From: Vibrio xiamenensis
Lineage (GTDB): Bacteria; Pseudomonadota; Gammaproteobacteria; Enterobacterales; Vibrionaceae
Direction of reading: 5' to 3'
Assembly: GCF_900100015.1 (NCBI RefSeq)
Contig: NZ_FNDD01000009.1
Span: forward strand, 1-64,000
DNA: 64,000 nucleotides
Part shown: positions 44,368 through 53,786 of the stretch, one piece after another
Position numbering within the stretch: the stretch's first letter is position 1
Layout: each line of letters opens with the position of its first letter
Program-made: the position numbers and the translations under genes
The notes under the pieces: generated by a model
Database searches by the model: none
What the model was told of the DNA's origin: nothing
What the model saw: the letters and a program-made list of their open reading frames with translations, nothing else

Positions 44368-45430
44368 TAGCCTCGTGTTCCACTATTGCGTCTTGAGTCG
44401 CTAATTCAGCGCTGATATCCGCTTCGCTGTGCGCGTCGTCGGCATGATACAGACACATCTCCTGCGCCAGTGCTAGCTGCGCATTCTCAACCAAAATCAC
44501 TCGCTCACCCAAAGTGGCGTATGCCTCTTTGACGGCATCGTAAATCAATGACGCGCCGCCACCGACCAAATAAATGCGATTGGGATTCTTGGCAAACTTC
44601 TTCGCTTCAGTCACCACTTGTTTGCCCAGTTCAGCGATTTTGGCGTCCATACGCTCATAAATCATCGCGATTTGCGACTCATCGTTAATCACTTCACCAG
44701 CAAACTGGCTATCGCCACGGCGGCGAATCAATTCATTGGCGACTAAATAACTCGAATCGCTGTCCGCAAACGCCAGCGCTTTGCGCACTGTGTTGGTCAC
44801 CATCGACACACCAATTTCGTTATTGCCGTAGATTGCCGATACATCGTCAAACTCGCCAACAATAACCCCCATATCTAACGTCGTGCCGCCAAGGTCAATC
44901 ACCAGCGAGCGAGTAAACTCATTGCAATTCGAATCCATTAAGGTCGACAGCACTGCTGGCAAACTTTCTGGCATAACTTCAACATCGACAACACGGAAAG
45001 TTTCGCCTTTGTTAAGCACGATATCGCGCATCAGATTACGACGTTTGCGCTCAATATTGGCTTCGTTCTTCTGGCAATCTTCAAATTGGTAATATTCGGT
45101 GATCGGCAGAGTCACAACCAAAGTCACTGGACCTGGCGTTTTGCCCGTTTGCAGCAATGCATGATGCACCGCCAACAGGTTTAAATCATCGTATTGGTAA
45201 TCGACATGGGTGGTTTCAAGCGCTTTATCTGAGGTGGCGTCATAGGTGTATTTCATGCCATCGATGGCGTAGTTAGAGACTTTTTTGTCTTTGCGTAGCG
45301 CCGCGCTTTTCCAGTCTTTTCTAAATGAGTTGGGCGATACGAGCGTTTTGATTTCGCCCGCTTCGAGCCAGCTGACTTTGACGTTGGTAGACCCATCATC
45401 CACCGCGAATTTCATCTTCGCCATTTCCAT
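44360..45430 (-). CDS. ParM/StbA-like actin-fold protein
   Basis: A 356-residue actin-superfamily ATPase. Phosphate-1 loop FAVDDGSTNVKVSW (8-21), phosphate-2 loop VIDLGGTTLDMGV near 170 and adenosine motif IYLVGGGASLI near 294 are all present. The layout is that of the StbA/ParM plasmid-segregation proteins, which form dynamic filaments that push DNA apart. It is followed by an overlapping coiled-coil gene. No plasmid replication or transfer gene is near, and the neighbours are core flagellar and metabolic genes, so this is a chromosomal homologue. Its cargo is unknown. Confidence 0.85.
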   Translation of the reverse strand: MEMAKMKFAVDDGSTNVKVSWLEAGEIKTLVSPNSFRKDWKSAALRKDKKVSNYAIDGMKYTYDATSDKALETTHVDYQYDDLNLLAVHHALLQTGKTPGPVTLVVTLPITEYYQFEDCQKNEANIERKRRNLMRDIVLNKGETFRVVDVEVMPESLPAVLSTLMDSNCNEFTRSLVIDLGGTTLDMGVIVGEFDDVSAIYGNNEIGVSMVTNTVRKALAFADSDSSYLVANELIRRRGDSQFAGEVINDESQIAMIYERMDAKIAELGKQVVTEAKKFAKNPNRIYLVGGGASLIYDAVKEAYATLGERVILVENAQLALAQEMCLYHADDAHSEADISAELATQDAIVEHEANE

Positions 45431-45973
45431 GTATTTACGACCTTACTCATTGTTTCAAATTGGCCGCAATCCTAAGCCACCGCAAAGCTGCTCGCAACGG
45501 CCAAAAAGAGCATAAATTTAAGGACTACAAACCAAAGGGATATTTTAATTAATTGAAAATAAAAGAGTTATTTTTTATAAATCATTCCAAAGAACTAGGC
45601 GCATACATCAAACAAACAAGACGATTCTCACTCGAGATGTGATTCGATTCCTACACACTTAACGGTTGGATTTACCCGTCGATTTGCTTTGCACTTCACA
45701 CCTTTAAGGCTCAGCTTACTTGGCGGTCACGAGCATAACGCCGTATGACGAAAAAACATATTTTGGTCATAAAGCTGGCATACTGATTTTAATGCTGATA
45801 AGACAGGCTCAATATTCAGAAAAAACCGACTTCAAACTCAATAAAATCAAGCATCGAGCGCATTTTTATAAACTCAAAGAATTCTTTTTTGAACCATGAT
45901 CTGTGGTTATTTTTTTCGAAACAATGGTGATATACTCAAGATTGGTATAACACATTATGAACGATATTGAATA
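45431..45973. promoter_or_regulatory. Divergent region between parM-like operon and uronate regulator
   Basis: This 543-base gap is AT-rich and has no supported gene. Its left end should carry the parM-like promoter. In ParM systems the centromere is often an array of short repeats upstream of parM; I see no such obvious iterons here. The right end holds the promoter of the GntR-family gene, with a TATACT -10-like box at 45931-45936 and an ExuR/UxuR-like box. Confidence 0.35.
45940..45955. promoter_or_regulatory. ExuR/UxuR-like operator upstream of regulator gene
   Basis: GATTGGTATAACACA resembles the ExuR/UxuR palindrome AATTGGTATACCAATT in its left half. Its reverse complement (GTTATACCAAT) also occurs at 51453 and nearly at 51656. 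It overlaps the promoter 20 bases before the start codon, which suggests autoregulation. Confidence 0.55.
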
Positions 45974-46732
45974 ATGGAAGCGAACGAAAAACTCTATCAA
46001 AAGATAGCCGCCCAATATAAGCAGCAAATCATTGCTGGCACCTACTCTGTCGATGACATGCTGCCCGCCGAACGCGTGATCGCCGAGCAGATGGATGTCA
46101 GCCGCACCGTCATTCGTGAAGCCATGATCATGTTGGAAGTTGAAGGCTTTGTTGAAGTTCGTAAAGGCTCTGGTATTCGCGTGATCAGCCAAACCGGTAA
46201 TTCAGGCAGCAGTGATAAAAGCATCGAAGTCTTTGATGCTTATGACGAGTTCATCAAAACTTGCGGCCCATTTGAGCTGCTGCAAGCCCGCCAGCTATTT
46301 GAAAGCAGCATTGCCGAATTTGCCGCCATTCAAGCAACCAAAAAAGATTTGGTTGAACTGATGAAAATTCAGGAAAACGCCAAAGAAGACGATTATTCAC
46401 GCGATTCTCACTGGGACCGCGAATTTCACATTCAACTGGCGCGCTGCACGCAAAACTCAGCCATTGTCCATGTTGCTGAAATGCTTTGTAAAAATCGCGA
46501 GCTGAACCCATATTGGAAAAAACTTCACGAACACATCGAAGACAACCAAATTCGCAGTTGGTGCAGCGAACACGATTTGATTGTTCAAGCGCTGGTCAAA
46601 GGTGACAGTAAAGCAGCTAAACTCGCCGCGTGGACACATATCGAAAACACCAAGCAGATGTTGTTTGACGCATCCAGTGACGACTACGACCGTTTTCTGT
46701 TCGCCGACAGCCCATTTGCCGACCAAAACTAA
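45974..46732 (+). CDS. exuR: FadR-type GntR regulator of hexuronate genes
   Basis: A 252-residue repressor. Residues 8-75 are the GntR winged helix (PAERVIAEQMDVSRTVIREA, VEVRKGSGIRV). Residues 90-240 are an FCD effector domain (ARQLFESSIAEFAAI; WDREFHIQLARCTQ with metal-site His residues). Its place at the head of uxa/uxu genes and the boxes in front of three transcription units fit an ExuR/UxuR-type repressor responding to hexuronates. Whether it is closer to ExuR or UxuR cannot be told by eye. An ATG with a poor Shine-Dalgarno site is used. Confidence 0.85.
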   Translation: MEANEKLYQKIAAQYKQQIIAGTYSVDDMLPAERVIAEQMDVSRTVIREAMIMLEVEGFVEVRKGSGIRVISQTGNSGSSDKSIEVFDAYDEFIKTCGPFELLQARQLFESSIAEFAAIQATKKDLVELMKIQENAKEDDYSRDSHWDREFHIQLARCTQNSAIVHVAEMLCKNRELNPYWKKLHEHIEDNQIRSWCSEHDLIVQALVKGDSKAAKLAAWTHIENTKQMLFDASSDDYDRFLFADSPFADQN

Positions 46733-46820
46733 TTTTCGGCCGCATCACGCGGCTCCCCCTTTTATGCGGCATATGGGTTCATAATTGGGCGCGTTCACAC
46801 GCACTGAAATCGCCAATTAC

Positions 46821-46875
46821 TTGCAATAAACCAGATAGTTGCAATAAACCAGTCACTCGTAAAACCAATCACTCG
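46821..46875 (+). repeat. Short direct repeats between regulator and uxaA genes
   Basis: TTGCAATAAACCAG occurs at 46821 and 46839, and TCACTCG at 46853 and 46869. They stand directly before a bidirectional terminator. No function is evident. Confidence 0.5.
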
Positions 46876-46878
46876 CAA

Positions 46879-46907
46879 TAAAAAAGCGCCTTAGCGGCGC
46901 TTTTTTG
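46879..46907. terminator. Bidirectional terminator
   Basis: The stem AAAAAAGCGCC / GGCGCTTTTTT with a short TTAGC loop sits between the convergent regulator and uxaA genes. Confidence 0.9.
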
Positions 46908-46941
46908 CGTTTTATCTTTTTTGGTGAACAGTGTTACCCCA

Positions 46942-48429
46942 CTAGAGGGTAACACCACTTTTGAACACCGCAATCTCACGAAAATCATTGCGCTCATTGC
47001 AGGTCGGTTCACCATTCACATGGGCAGCTACCACCTCGACAAATTCTTCAAGCAGGGTGTTCATATCCACCCCTTCGACCAATTTTCCGGCGTTAAAGTC
47101 AATCCAATTCTTTTTACGCTCAGCCAACTGGGAATTTGTAGCGATTTTCATGGTAGGCACCGGGCCACCATAAGGTGTGCCGCGACCCGTGGTAAACAGC
47201 ACCATATGGCAACCACACGACGCCAGTGCCGATGTCGCAATGGCATCATTGCCTGGCGCACTAAGCAGGTTGAGGCCGCTTTGGCTCAAACGCTCACCGT
47301 AGCGCAGCACATCCATCACTTTACTGCGACCCGCTTTTTGAGTGCAGCCAAGGGATTTCTCTTCCAATGTCGAGATCCCGCCAGCTTTGTTGCCCGGCGA
47401 AGGGTTTTCATAGATCGGCTGGTTGTGCTCAATGTAGTAACGTTTGAAGTCGTTAATCATCGCCACAGTTTGCTCAAACTTAGTACTGTCGACGCAGCGG
47501 TTCATCAGCAGTTGCTCCGCGCCAAACATTTCTGGCACTTCAGTCAGTACCGATGTACCGCCATGCGCAATCACATAATCAGAGAATGCGCCTAACATTG
47601 GGTTTGCGGTAATGCCCGAGAAACCATCTGAACCACCACACTCAAGGCCAAAACGTACTTCACTAAGAGTGCCTGCTTCGCGTTTGTCAGCCTGCATTTT
47701 TTGATGCAGCGCTTTCAAAAGCTCAACGCCGTATTCCACTTCATCGTTGTGATGCTGGCAGACCATAAACTCAACCCGCTCAGAATCATACTCACCAAGG
47801 GTTTGTTTAAAGGCGTTGATCTGATTGTTTTCACAGCCAAGCCCTACCACCAATACTGCGCCCGCATTTGGATGACGCACCAAATTTTGCAACAGCACCT
47901 TGGTGTTGTGGTGATCTTCGCCAAGCTGAGAACAGCCGTATTGATGCGTAAAGATGTTGACGCCATCGATATCGGACAAGTCCACTTCCTGCTCAAGCTG
48001 ACGTTTCATCATTTTCGCCATCGCGTTGACGCAGCCAACGGTTGGAATGATCCACAGCTCGTTGCGAATACCGATTTGTCCATTAGCGCGGCGATAAATT
48101 TGCACCGGCTTGTCGGCAAGACTGGCTTGCAGTGTTTCAAACTCAGGCACATAACGGTAGTCGTTAACATCGTTGAGGTTGGTTTTGATGTTGCCATCAA
48201 ATACACGCGCCCCTTTTGCAACATCAGCAATCACATGACCAATCGGCGCGCCGTATTTCGTCACAATATCGCCGCTGGCAAAATCACACAGTGCCACTTT
48301 GTGCGCTTGAGGAATGTCTTCAAGCAGTACCACGTCTAACTCACCGACTTGAATATGCTGCCCTGCGCTGAGATCTTGCAGTGCAACCGCGACGTTGTCC
48401 GTTGGATTGATTTGGAAAATCGGATTCAC
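46942..48429 (-). CDS. uxaA: Altronate dehydratase
   Basis: A 495-residue enzyme that dehydrates D-altronate to 2-keto-3-deoxy-D-gluconate, the last uxa step of galacturonate breakdown. An N-terminal SAF-like domain (about 1-90) is followed by the UxaA core with GCVNAMAKMMKRQL, FTHQYGCSQLGEDHHNT, GLGCENNQIN and FGLECGGSDGFSGITANPM motifs (cysteines fit the Fe site). It starts at GTG with a strong AAGGAGGGG signal. It is third in the uxaC-uxaB-uxaA transcript, ten bases behind uxaB. Confidence 0.94.
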   Translation of the reverse strand: MNPIFQINPTDNVAVALQDLSAGQHIQVGELDVVLLEDIPQAHKVALCDFASGDIVTKYGAPIGHVIADVAKGARVFDGNIKTNLNDVNDYRYVPEFETLQASLADKPVQIYRRANGQIGIRNELWIIPTVGCVNAMAKMMKRQLEQEVDLSDIDGVNIFTHQYGCSQLGEDHHNTKVLLQNLVRHPNAGAVLVVGLGCENNQINAFKQTLGEYDSERVEFMVCQHHNDEVEYGVELLKALHQKMQADKREAGTLSEVRFGLECGGSDGFSGITANPMLGAFSDYVIAHGGTSVLTEVPEMFGAEQLLMNRCVDSTKFEQTVAMINDFKRYYIEHNQPIYENPSPGNKAGGISTLEEKSLGCTQKAGRSKVMDVLRYGERLSQSGLNLLSAPGNDAIATSALASCGCHMVLFTTGRGTPYGGPVPTMKIATNSQLAERKKNWIDFNAGKLVEGVDMNTLLEEFVEVVAAHVNGEPTCNERNDFREIAVFKSGVTL

Positions 48430-48439
48430 ACTCCCCTCC

Positions 48440-49900
48440 TTAGCAGCGTGTTAACGCTTCGCGAACGCCCAACTCACAAATGTTGCTAACGTGCTGAGTC
48501 ACTTTGGCGACCAAATCTGGCACGGCACACAAGTCAGTGTCCCAGTGAGCACTTTGCTCAAGAACGCCGCGCACCAAGCCTTCAACACTTAGCTCACCAC
48601 TGGTCACTTGCGGCCATTTCGCAGCAAAGAAATCCAGCCAAGGTTTATCATCGTTAAGCGGGTAGTTGCCATCGCTACGCTCACCGCGATAAAAAGCAAT
48701 CAGGGCAGCGAATGAGAACGTCAGATAACGAGGTAATTCGCCGGTTTGTTTTTGGAAACCCAAAAGCTGCGGCAAAATACGGGTTTTGAATTTGGTCATG
48801 CTGTTGAGTGAAATCGACAGCAAAGCGTGTTTGATGTACGGGTTTTTGAAGCGGTACTCCACATCACGCGCAAAGCTCGCCAGTTCATCCTGCGGCAAAG
48901 ATAGCGTTGGAATGATCTCTTCATAAATGACGTTTTGTAGGTAATCTGCAATTTGCGCATCTTGCATGCTTTCACCGACGGTATCGATGCCCGCTTGGAA
49001 CGCGACCGGAACCATCGCAGTATGCGCGCCATTAAGGATTGCCACTTTGCGCTCTTTGTACGGTTTGATGTCTTCAACGATTTTGATGTTGAGTACTTTA
49101 TCGGCTGGAAGCTGATCCAAACACAGTGCCTGGTTGAGCCACTCTGGACCTTGAATCACAAACAAGTAGAAGTTTTCGGCGCTGACCATAAAGGTATCTT
49201 TATAACCAATTTGCGCTTCCAACTCAGCGCTTTCATCTTTTGGATAACCGGTCACGATGCGATCGACCAGCGTCGAACAGAAAGTGTTCGCGGTTTCAAT
49301 CCACTGTTTGAACTCGCTTGGCAATTGCCAAGTTTCGACATAACGCAGCACCATCTCTTTGAGTGCTTCACCGTTGTAATCAATCAGCTCACACGGAATC
49401 AATACCCAACCTTTATCGCTTGCGCCATCAAAAGCGGCATAACGCTCCCAAAGCAAACGCGTTAATTTGGCAGGGAAGCTGCTTGGCGGCGCATCATCGA
49501 GTTTGTCACTGTCGACAAACGCAATACCCGCTTCAGTGGTATTTGAGAACATAAAGCGCACGTCAGGATTTTTAGCCAAAGCGATGATTTGCTCAAAATC
49601 TTTATACGCAGCGAGTTCTTGGTTAATGGAGTAAACAACACGCGATTGGTTGACCTCTTCACCTTGCTCATTCAAGCCGCGAATAAAGGTGGTATACAAA
49701 CCTTGCTGAGTGTTTAAGCTTGGCGGAAAGTCGCTGTCAATCGGGCGAATAACGGCTACGCCTGCATTGAAATCGGTGTGCTCGTTAAGTTGGTCGATTT
49801 GCCAATCAACGAATGCGCGCAAAAAGTTACCTTCACCAAACTGAATAATTTTGGTTGGGTATTGAGGGCCAGCAAAGGCGTCACGAGATAGTTGTTTCAT
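48440..49900 (-). CDS. uxaB: Tagaturonate reductase (altronate oxidoreductase)
   Basis: A 486-residue NADH-dependent enzyme of the mannitol dehydrogenase family that reduces D-tagaturonate to D-altronate. The N-terminal [20 protein letters not shown] motif binds the cofactor, and the catalytic core has [20 protein letters not shown] near 290. It is similar in length to E. coli UxaB (about 480). Middle gene of the uxaCBA transcript. Confidence 0.93.
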   Translation of the reverse strand: MKQLSRDAFAGPQYPTKIIQFGEGNFLRAFVDWQIDQLNEHTDFNAGVAVIRPIDSDFPPSLNTQQGLYTTFIRGLNEQGEEVNQSRVVYSINQELAAYKDFEQIIALAKNPDVRFMFSNTTEAGIAFVDSDKLDDAPPSSFPAKLTRLLWERYAAFDGASDKGWVLIPCELIDYNGEALKEMVLRYVETWQLPSEFKQWIETANTFCSTLVDRIVTGYPKDESAELEAQIGYKDTFMVSAENFYLFVIQGPEWLNQALCLDQLPADKVLNIKIVEDIKPYKERKVAILNGAHTAMVPVAFQAGIDTVGESMQDAQIADYLQNVIYEEIIPTLSLPQDELASFARDVEYRFKNPYIKHALLSISLNSMTKFKTRILPQLLGFQKQTGELPRYLTFSFAALIAFYRGERSDGNYPLNDDKPWLDFFAAKWPQVTSGELSVEGLVRGVLEQSAHWDTDLCAVPDLVAKVTQHVSNICELGVREALTRC

Positions 49901-50035
49901 GGGGTTACCTGCAAACAGCGAACCACGCTTTGATGGTGATTCGCAATCATTTAAGGGCTAAGCGCGAACCTTGTCTATACGGTGGCTTTCACCGCGGCGC
50001 TTAGCCAAATATTGGGCTTCAAACGAAAATTAAAC

Positions 50036-51439
50036 TTACAACTCAAAGTAGCGCTTAGCGTTGTGGTAACAGATGTCTGAAACCATACGGCTGAGCAATT
50101 CAAAATCGGCTGGCGCCTCACCTTGTTCCACCCAGTTACCAATCATTTGGCACAGAATACGACGGAAGTATTCATGGCGGGTGTACGACAAGAAGCTGCG
50201 GCTATCGGTAAGCATGCCGACAAAGCGGCTAAGTAGACCAAGCTGCGCCAGTTGCGTCATTTGACGCTCCATGCCGTCTTTCTGATCGTTAAACCACCAG
50301 CCTGAACCGAATTGAATTTTTCCAGCCACACCACCGCCTTGGAAGTTGCCGCACATGGTCGCAAGCACTTCGTTATCACGTGGGTTTAAGCAGTAAAGAA
50401 TGGTTTTTGGTAGCTCGTCGGTGGTATCCAGCGCGCTCATCAGTTTCGCCAATGGCTCTGCCACAAGACCGTCGTTGATCGAGTCAAAACCGGTATCTGG
50501 GCCCAGTAAGTTAAACATTCGCAAGTTGTTGTTACGCAGCGCACCAATGTGGTACTGCTGCACCCAACCGCGTTTGGCGTATTGACGGCCAAGGTAAACG
50601 AGCACGGCGGTTTTAAATTGCGCCGCTTCAATCTTGTTAACAGACTCGCCCGCAAGGCGTTTAGCCAAAATGCGATCCAATTCGGACTCGCTGGCTTCGG
50701 CATATTCCACCGTATCCAGCGCATGGTCAGCGATGCAGCAGCCATGATCCGCAAAGTGCTGCAAACGACTATCAAGGGCGGCGGTCAAATCGCTAAAGCG
50801 TGTAATCGCCACGTCCGCCACTTCACCCAAGGTTTGGATGTAGGCATTAAACGTATCAAGATGAATATTAAACGCTTTATCTGGACGCCAGCTTGGCAGC
50901 ATTTTGACATCAAAATTGGCATCGTCTGCCACTACGCGGTGCTCGCTCAGAGAGTCGACCGGATCGTCGGTGGTGCCGACCATTTCAACGTTCATCTTTT
51001 TCATGATCGCGCGCGCACTGAACTCAGGTGACGCCAACATTTCATTGCACTGATCCCAAACACGCTCCGCGTTGGTTTCGTTAAGGTTTAAACCTGTGAT
51101 GCCAAATGGGCGACGCAGCTCTAGGTGCGTCCAGTGGTAGATCGGATTGCCAATAGTAAAAGGAACGGTACGAGCAAAAGCGAGGAACTTGTCTTTGTCG
51201 CTCGCCTCACCAGTACAGAAACGCTCGTCGATACCATTACTGCGCATCGCACGCCATTTATAGTGATCACCGCGTAGCCAAATGTCGGTCAAGTTGGTGA
51301 ACTGATAGTCCGTCGATACCTGCTGTGGTGGTAAATGGCAGTGGTAGTCAATGATCGGCAGATCTGCAGCAACTTCATGATACAGACGTTTGGCAAGCTC
51401 ATTATGCAAGAGGAAATCTGGGGAAAGGAAAGCACTCAT
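50036..51439 (-). CDS. uxaC: Uronate isomerase
   Basis: A 467-residue enzyme that interconverts galacturonate/tagaturonate and glucuronate/fructuronate. The amidohydrolase-like motif [10 protein letters not shown] near residues 31-40, the central [11 protein letters not shown] and the [20 protein letters not shown] segment near 385-404 are UxaC signatures. First gene of the uxaCBA unit, with an ExuR/UxuR-like box (51453-51467) just before the start codon. It feeds both UxaB and UxuB. Confidence 0.95.
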   Translation of the reverse strand: MSAFLSPDFLLHNELAKRLYHEVAADLPIIDYHCHLPPQQVSTDYQFTNLTDIWLRGDHYKWRAMRSNGIDERFCTGEASDKDKFLAFARTVPFTIGNPIYHWTHLELRRPFGITGLNLNETNAERVWDQCNEMLASPEFSARAIMKKMNVEMVGTTDDPVDSLSEHRVVADDANFDVKMLPSWRPDKAFNIHLDTFNAYIQTLGEVADVAITRFSDLTAALDSRLQHFADHGCCIADHALDTVEYAEASESELDRILAKRLAGESVNKIEAAQFKTAVLVYLGRQYAKRGWVQQYHIGALRNNNLRMFNLLGPDTGFDSINDGLVAEPLAKLMSALDTTDELPKTILYCLNPRDNEVLATMCGNFQGGGVAGKIQFGSGWWFNDQKDGMERQMTQLAQLGLLSRFVGMLTDSRSFLSYTRHEYFRRILCQMIGNWVEQGEAPADFELLSRMVSDICYHNAKRYFEL

Positions 51440-51452
51440 ATCACTTCTCTAG

Positions 51453-51467
51453 TTGTTATACCAATTT
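51453..51467. promoter_or_regulatory. ExuR/UxuR-like operator upstream of uxaC
   Basis: TTGTTATACCAATTT, 14 bases upstream of the uxaC start, matches the right half of the ExuR/UxuR palindrome and the other two boxes of the cluster. Confidence 0.55.
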
Positions 51468-51655
51468 CAAAAAATCATTACACCAATGGCTGGGGAAGTA
51501 AATATGAATCTATGTTTAAAAGCCGAAATTTTGTTCATTTCATGATCTAAAACGTCGTTTCAAGGTCATTTAAAGCTAAAAATGTCAGGTGGCTCAAAGT
51601 TTTTTATATCCACAAAATTAATGCGCACAAATTTGATCTACCACTTGGTTTTTAT

Positions 51656-51670
51656 GTCATACCAATTTTA
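51656..51670. promoter_or_regulatory. ExuR/UxuR-like operator upstream of TRAP operon
   Basis: GTCATACCAATTTTA lies mid-way in the 432-base divergent region between uxaC and the TRAP genes and shares ATACCAATTT with the uxaC box. It would place the TRAP-uxuBA unit under the same regulator. The rest of the gap is AT-rich promoter sequence and the hairpin at 51776-51812. Confidence 0.5.
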
Positions 51671-51775
51671 CGATAAGCGAGAATATTAATTCTCCATCAA
51701 GCAATAAAGCCGGTTAGCAACGCATAACAAAGATTAAACAACGCGGCGCTATTGGATAACAAGATGGGATGAATA

Positions 51776-51812
51776 AATGGATAACCGCCCGTTATTAAGG
51801 CCTTTATCCATT
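51776..51812 (+). promoter_or_regulatory. Inverted repeat in leader of TRAP operon
   Basis: AATGGATAA (51776-51784) and TTATCCATT (51804-51812) form a 9-bp stem with a 19-base loop, 60 bases before dctQ. There is no T run, so it is not an intrinsic terminator. It may be a leader structure or a protein site. Confidence 0.4.
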
Positions 51813-51871
51813 GATGAGTCTCATAACAGGCTTGAACTGCTGGAAACGGTATTAACAAAGAGATGGATACA

Positions 51872-52411
51872 ATGTCGACCATTAACTTAATTAACGAAGG
51901 TGTGAACAAAGCATTGCGCGTCACACTCACCCTGTTCATGGTAGTCATGATTGCTGCTGTGGTTTGGCAGGTCTTTACCCGATTCGTACTACAAGACCCT
52001 TCAAACTTCACTGACGAGCTTTCACGCTACTTACTTATGTGGATAGGTATTTTGGGCGGTGCTTATACTTTTGCCATTAAGCGCCACTTAGCTTTGGAGT
52101 TACTTTCTCCTCGCTTCGGCCGACGAGGTCAACTCGTCTTAAGCATGATTATCAACTGCATCATCATTGCTTTCTCATCAATCGCCTTCATTTATGGCGG
52201 CTCAGTGCTGGTAAGCAACACACTCAGCCATGGCCAAATCTCGCCAGGCATCATTCTTTTTGGTCATCACCTATTGATCGGATACGTCTACATGGTGGTC
52301 CCTCTCGCTGGTTGTTTGATCAGCTATTTTGGGTTCGTTGATGTGGTCACTGCCGCACTCGACCTGAAAAAAAAAGAAGTTAAACTCCCAGCAGAAGGTA
52401 GTCTGTCATGA
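51872..52411 (+). CDS. dctQ: TRAP transporter small membrane subunit (DctQ)
   Basis: A 179-residue protein with four membrane helices (about 15-38, 50-68, 88-110, 130-152) and the DctQ motif VWQVFTRFVLQDPSNFTDEL followed by SRYLLMWIGILGGAY. It forms the membrane complex with DctM. I start it at the second in-frame ATG (51872), which has AAAGAG nine bases upstream; the first ATG is at 51863. It overlaps dctM by four bases. Being with uronate genes, it probably imports galacturonate or glucuronate. Confidence 0.9.
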   Translation: MSTINLINEGVNKALRVTLTLFMVVMIAAVVWQVFTRFVLQDPSNFTDELSRYLLMWIGILGGAYTFAIKRHLALELLSPRFGRRGQLVLSMIINCIIIAFSSIAFIYGGSVLVSNTLSHGQISPGIILFGHHLLIGYVYMVVPLAGCLISYFGFVDVVTAALDLKKKEVKLPAEGSLS

Positions 52412-53766
52412 CACTCACTGATCTCTTATTCTCACAAGACTTTTTGCTTAACGCGTCTGACACCTTTATCGACATGTTCCCTGTGATTGTCCTATTTAGT
52501 GTGTTAGGTGTTTTGCTGCTCGTTGGTGTGCCGATTGCGTTCTCAATTGGTATCGCTGCGCTGCTCACTGTATTTATCGATTTCCCAATCGATAAAGCCA
52601 CCATCTTGATTTCACAAAAGCTCGCTAATGGCTTGGATAACTTCGGCTTGCTCGCCTTGCCGTTCTTTATCGTGGCCGGGAACCTGATGAACCGCGGTGG
52701 TCTTGCTACCCGTTTGATCAACTTTGCGATGCTGTTCGGTGGTCGTCTGCCAGGTTCGTTATCACACGTTAACGTCATGGCCAACATGCTGTTTGGTTCA
52801 CTATCTGGCTCGGCAACAGCGTCTGCGGCGGCAGTTGGCGGTATCATGAAACCGCTGCAACAAAAACACAAATACCCAATGGATTTCTCGACTGCGGTTA
52901 ACGTCGCCTCGTGTCCATCAGGTCTTTTGATTCCACCGTCAAACATTTTGATTCTGTTTGCTTTGGTCAGTAGCTCATCAGTGCAATATCTATTTATCGC
53001 GGGTTACATTCCAGGCATTTTGATGGGTCTTGGCATCATGGTGGGGATTTTCCTACTAGGTAAACGCTACAACATTCCTCGTGAGAAAATTGTTTTCAAA
53101 GAAAAAGCCAGTAAAGTAATTCTCGATGCACTGCCAAGTCTGAGCCTAGTCATCATTATCATGGGCGGTATTCTAGCGGGTATCTTTACCGCAACAGAAG
53201 CGTCTGCGATTGCGGTGGTTTACGCGCTCCTTCTCGGTTTTGTGTATCGCGAACTGAAAATCAAAGACATGTTCCCAGTGATGATTGAAAGTGTGGTCAC
53301 CACATCGATTGTACTGCTGATGGTAGCGACATCTTCTGCCATGTCTTGGGCGATGGCGAATGCCGACATTCCAACCTTTATTGCCGATTTCGTGATGCAA
53401 ACTTCAACCAACCCAATCATGGTTATTCTGCTAATGAACGTGATTTTGTTGGTGGTCGGCACCTTTATGGATATGACACCTGCGGTACTGATTTTTACGC
53501 CGATCTTTCTGCCGATCGCGACAAGTCTAGGCATCGACCCAATTCACTTTGGCATCATCTTAGTGTTCAACCTATGTATCGGCATCTGTACACCACCTGT
53601 GGGTACAGCGCTGTTCGTCGGTTGTAGTGTGTCTGACGTCAAACTTGGCCAAGTAGTGCCAAAACTACTGCCACTATTTGTGATTATGGTGATAACCCTG
53701 CTCATCATCACGCTATTCCCATCCCTTTCTTTATGGCTTCCAGGTTTGGCTGGCTATAAATATTAA
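52408..53766 (+). CDS. dctM: TRAP transporter large membrane subunit (DctM)
   Basis: A 452-residue multi-pass transporter subunit, 12 or more membrane segments. DctM signatures are LANGLDNFGLLALPFFIVAG, the Na+-site-like GSLSGSATASAAAVGGIM (about 130-147) and FNLCIGICTPPVGTALFVGC near 386-405. It is coupled to dctQ, and dctP follows by 14-20 bases. Confidence 0.96.
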   Translation: MTLTDLLFSQDFLLNASDTFIDMFPVIVLFSVLGVLLLVGVPIAFSIGIAALLTVFIDFPIDKATILISQKLANGLDNFGLLALPFFIVAGNLMNRGGLATRLINFAMLFGGRLPGSLSHVNVMANMLFGSLSGSATASAAAVGGIMKPLQQKHKYPMDFSTAVNVASCPSGLLIPPSNILILFALVSSSSVQYLFIAGYIPGILMGLGIMVGIFLLGKRYNIPREKIVFKEKASKVILDALPSLSLVIIIMGGILAGIFTATEASAIAVVYALLLGFVYRELKIKDMFPVMIESVVTTSIVLLMVATSSAMSWAMANADIPTFIADFVMQTSTNPIMVILLMNVILLVVGTFMDMTPAVLIFTPIFLPIATSLGIDPIHFGIILVFNLCIGICTPPVGTALFVGCSVSDVKLGQVVPKLLPLFVIMVITLLIITLFPSLSLWLPGLAGYKY

Positions 53767-53786
53767 CCCTACAAAAGGACATGATA

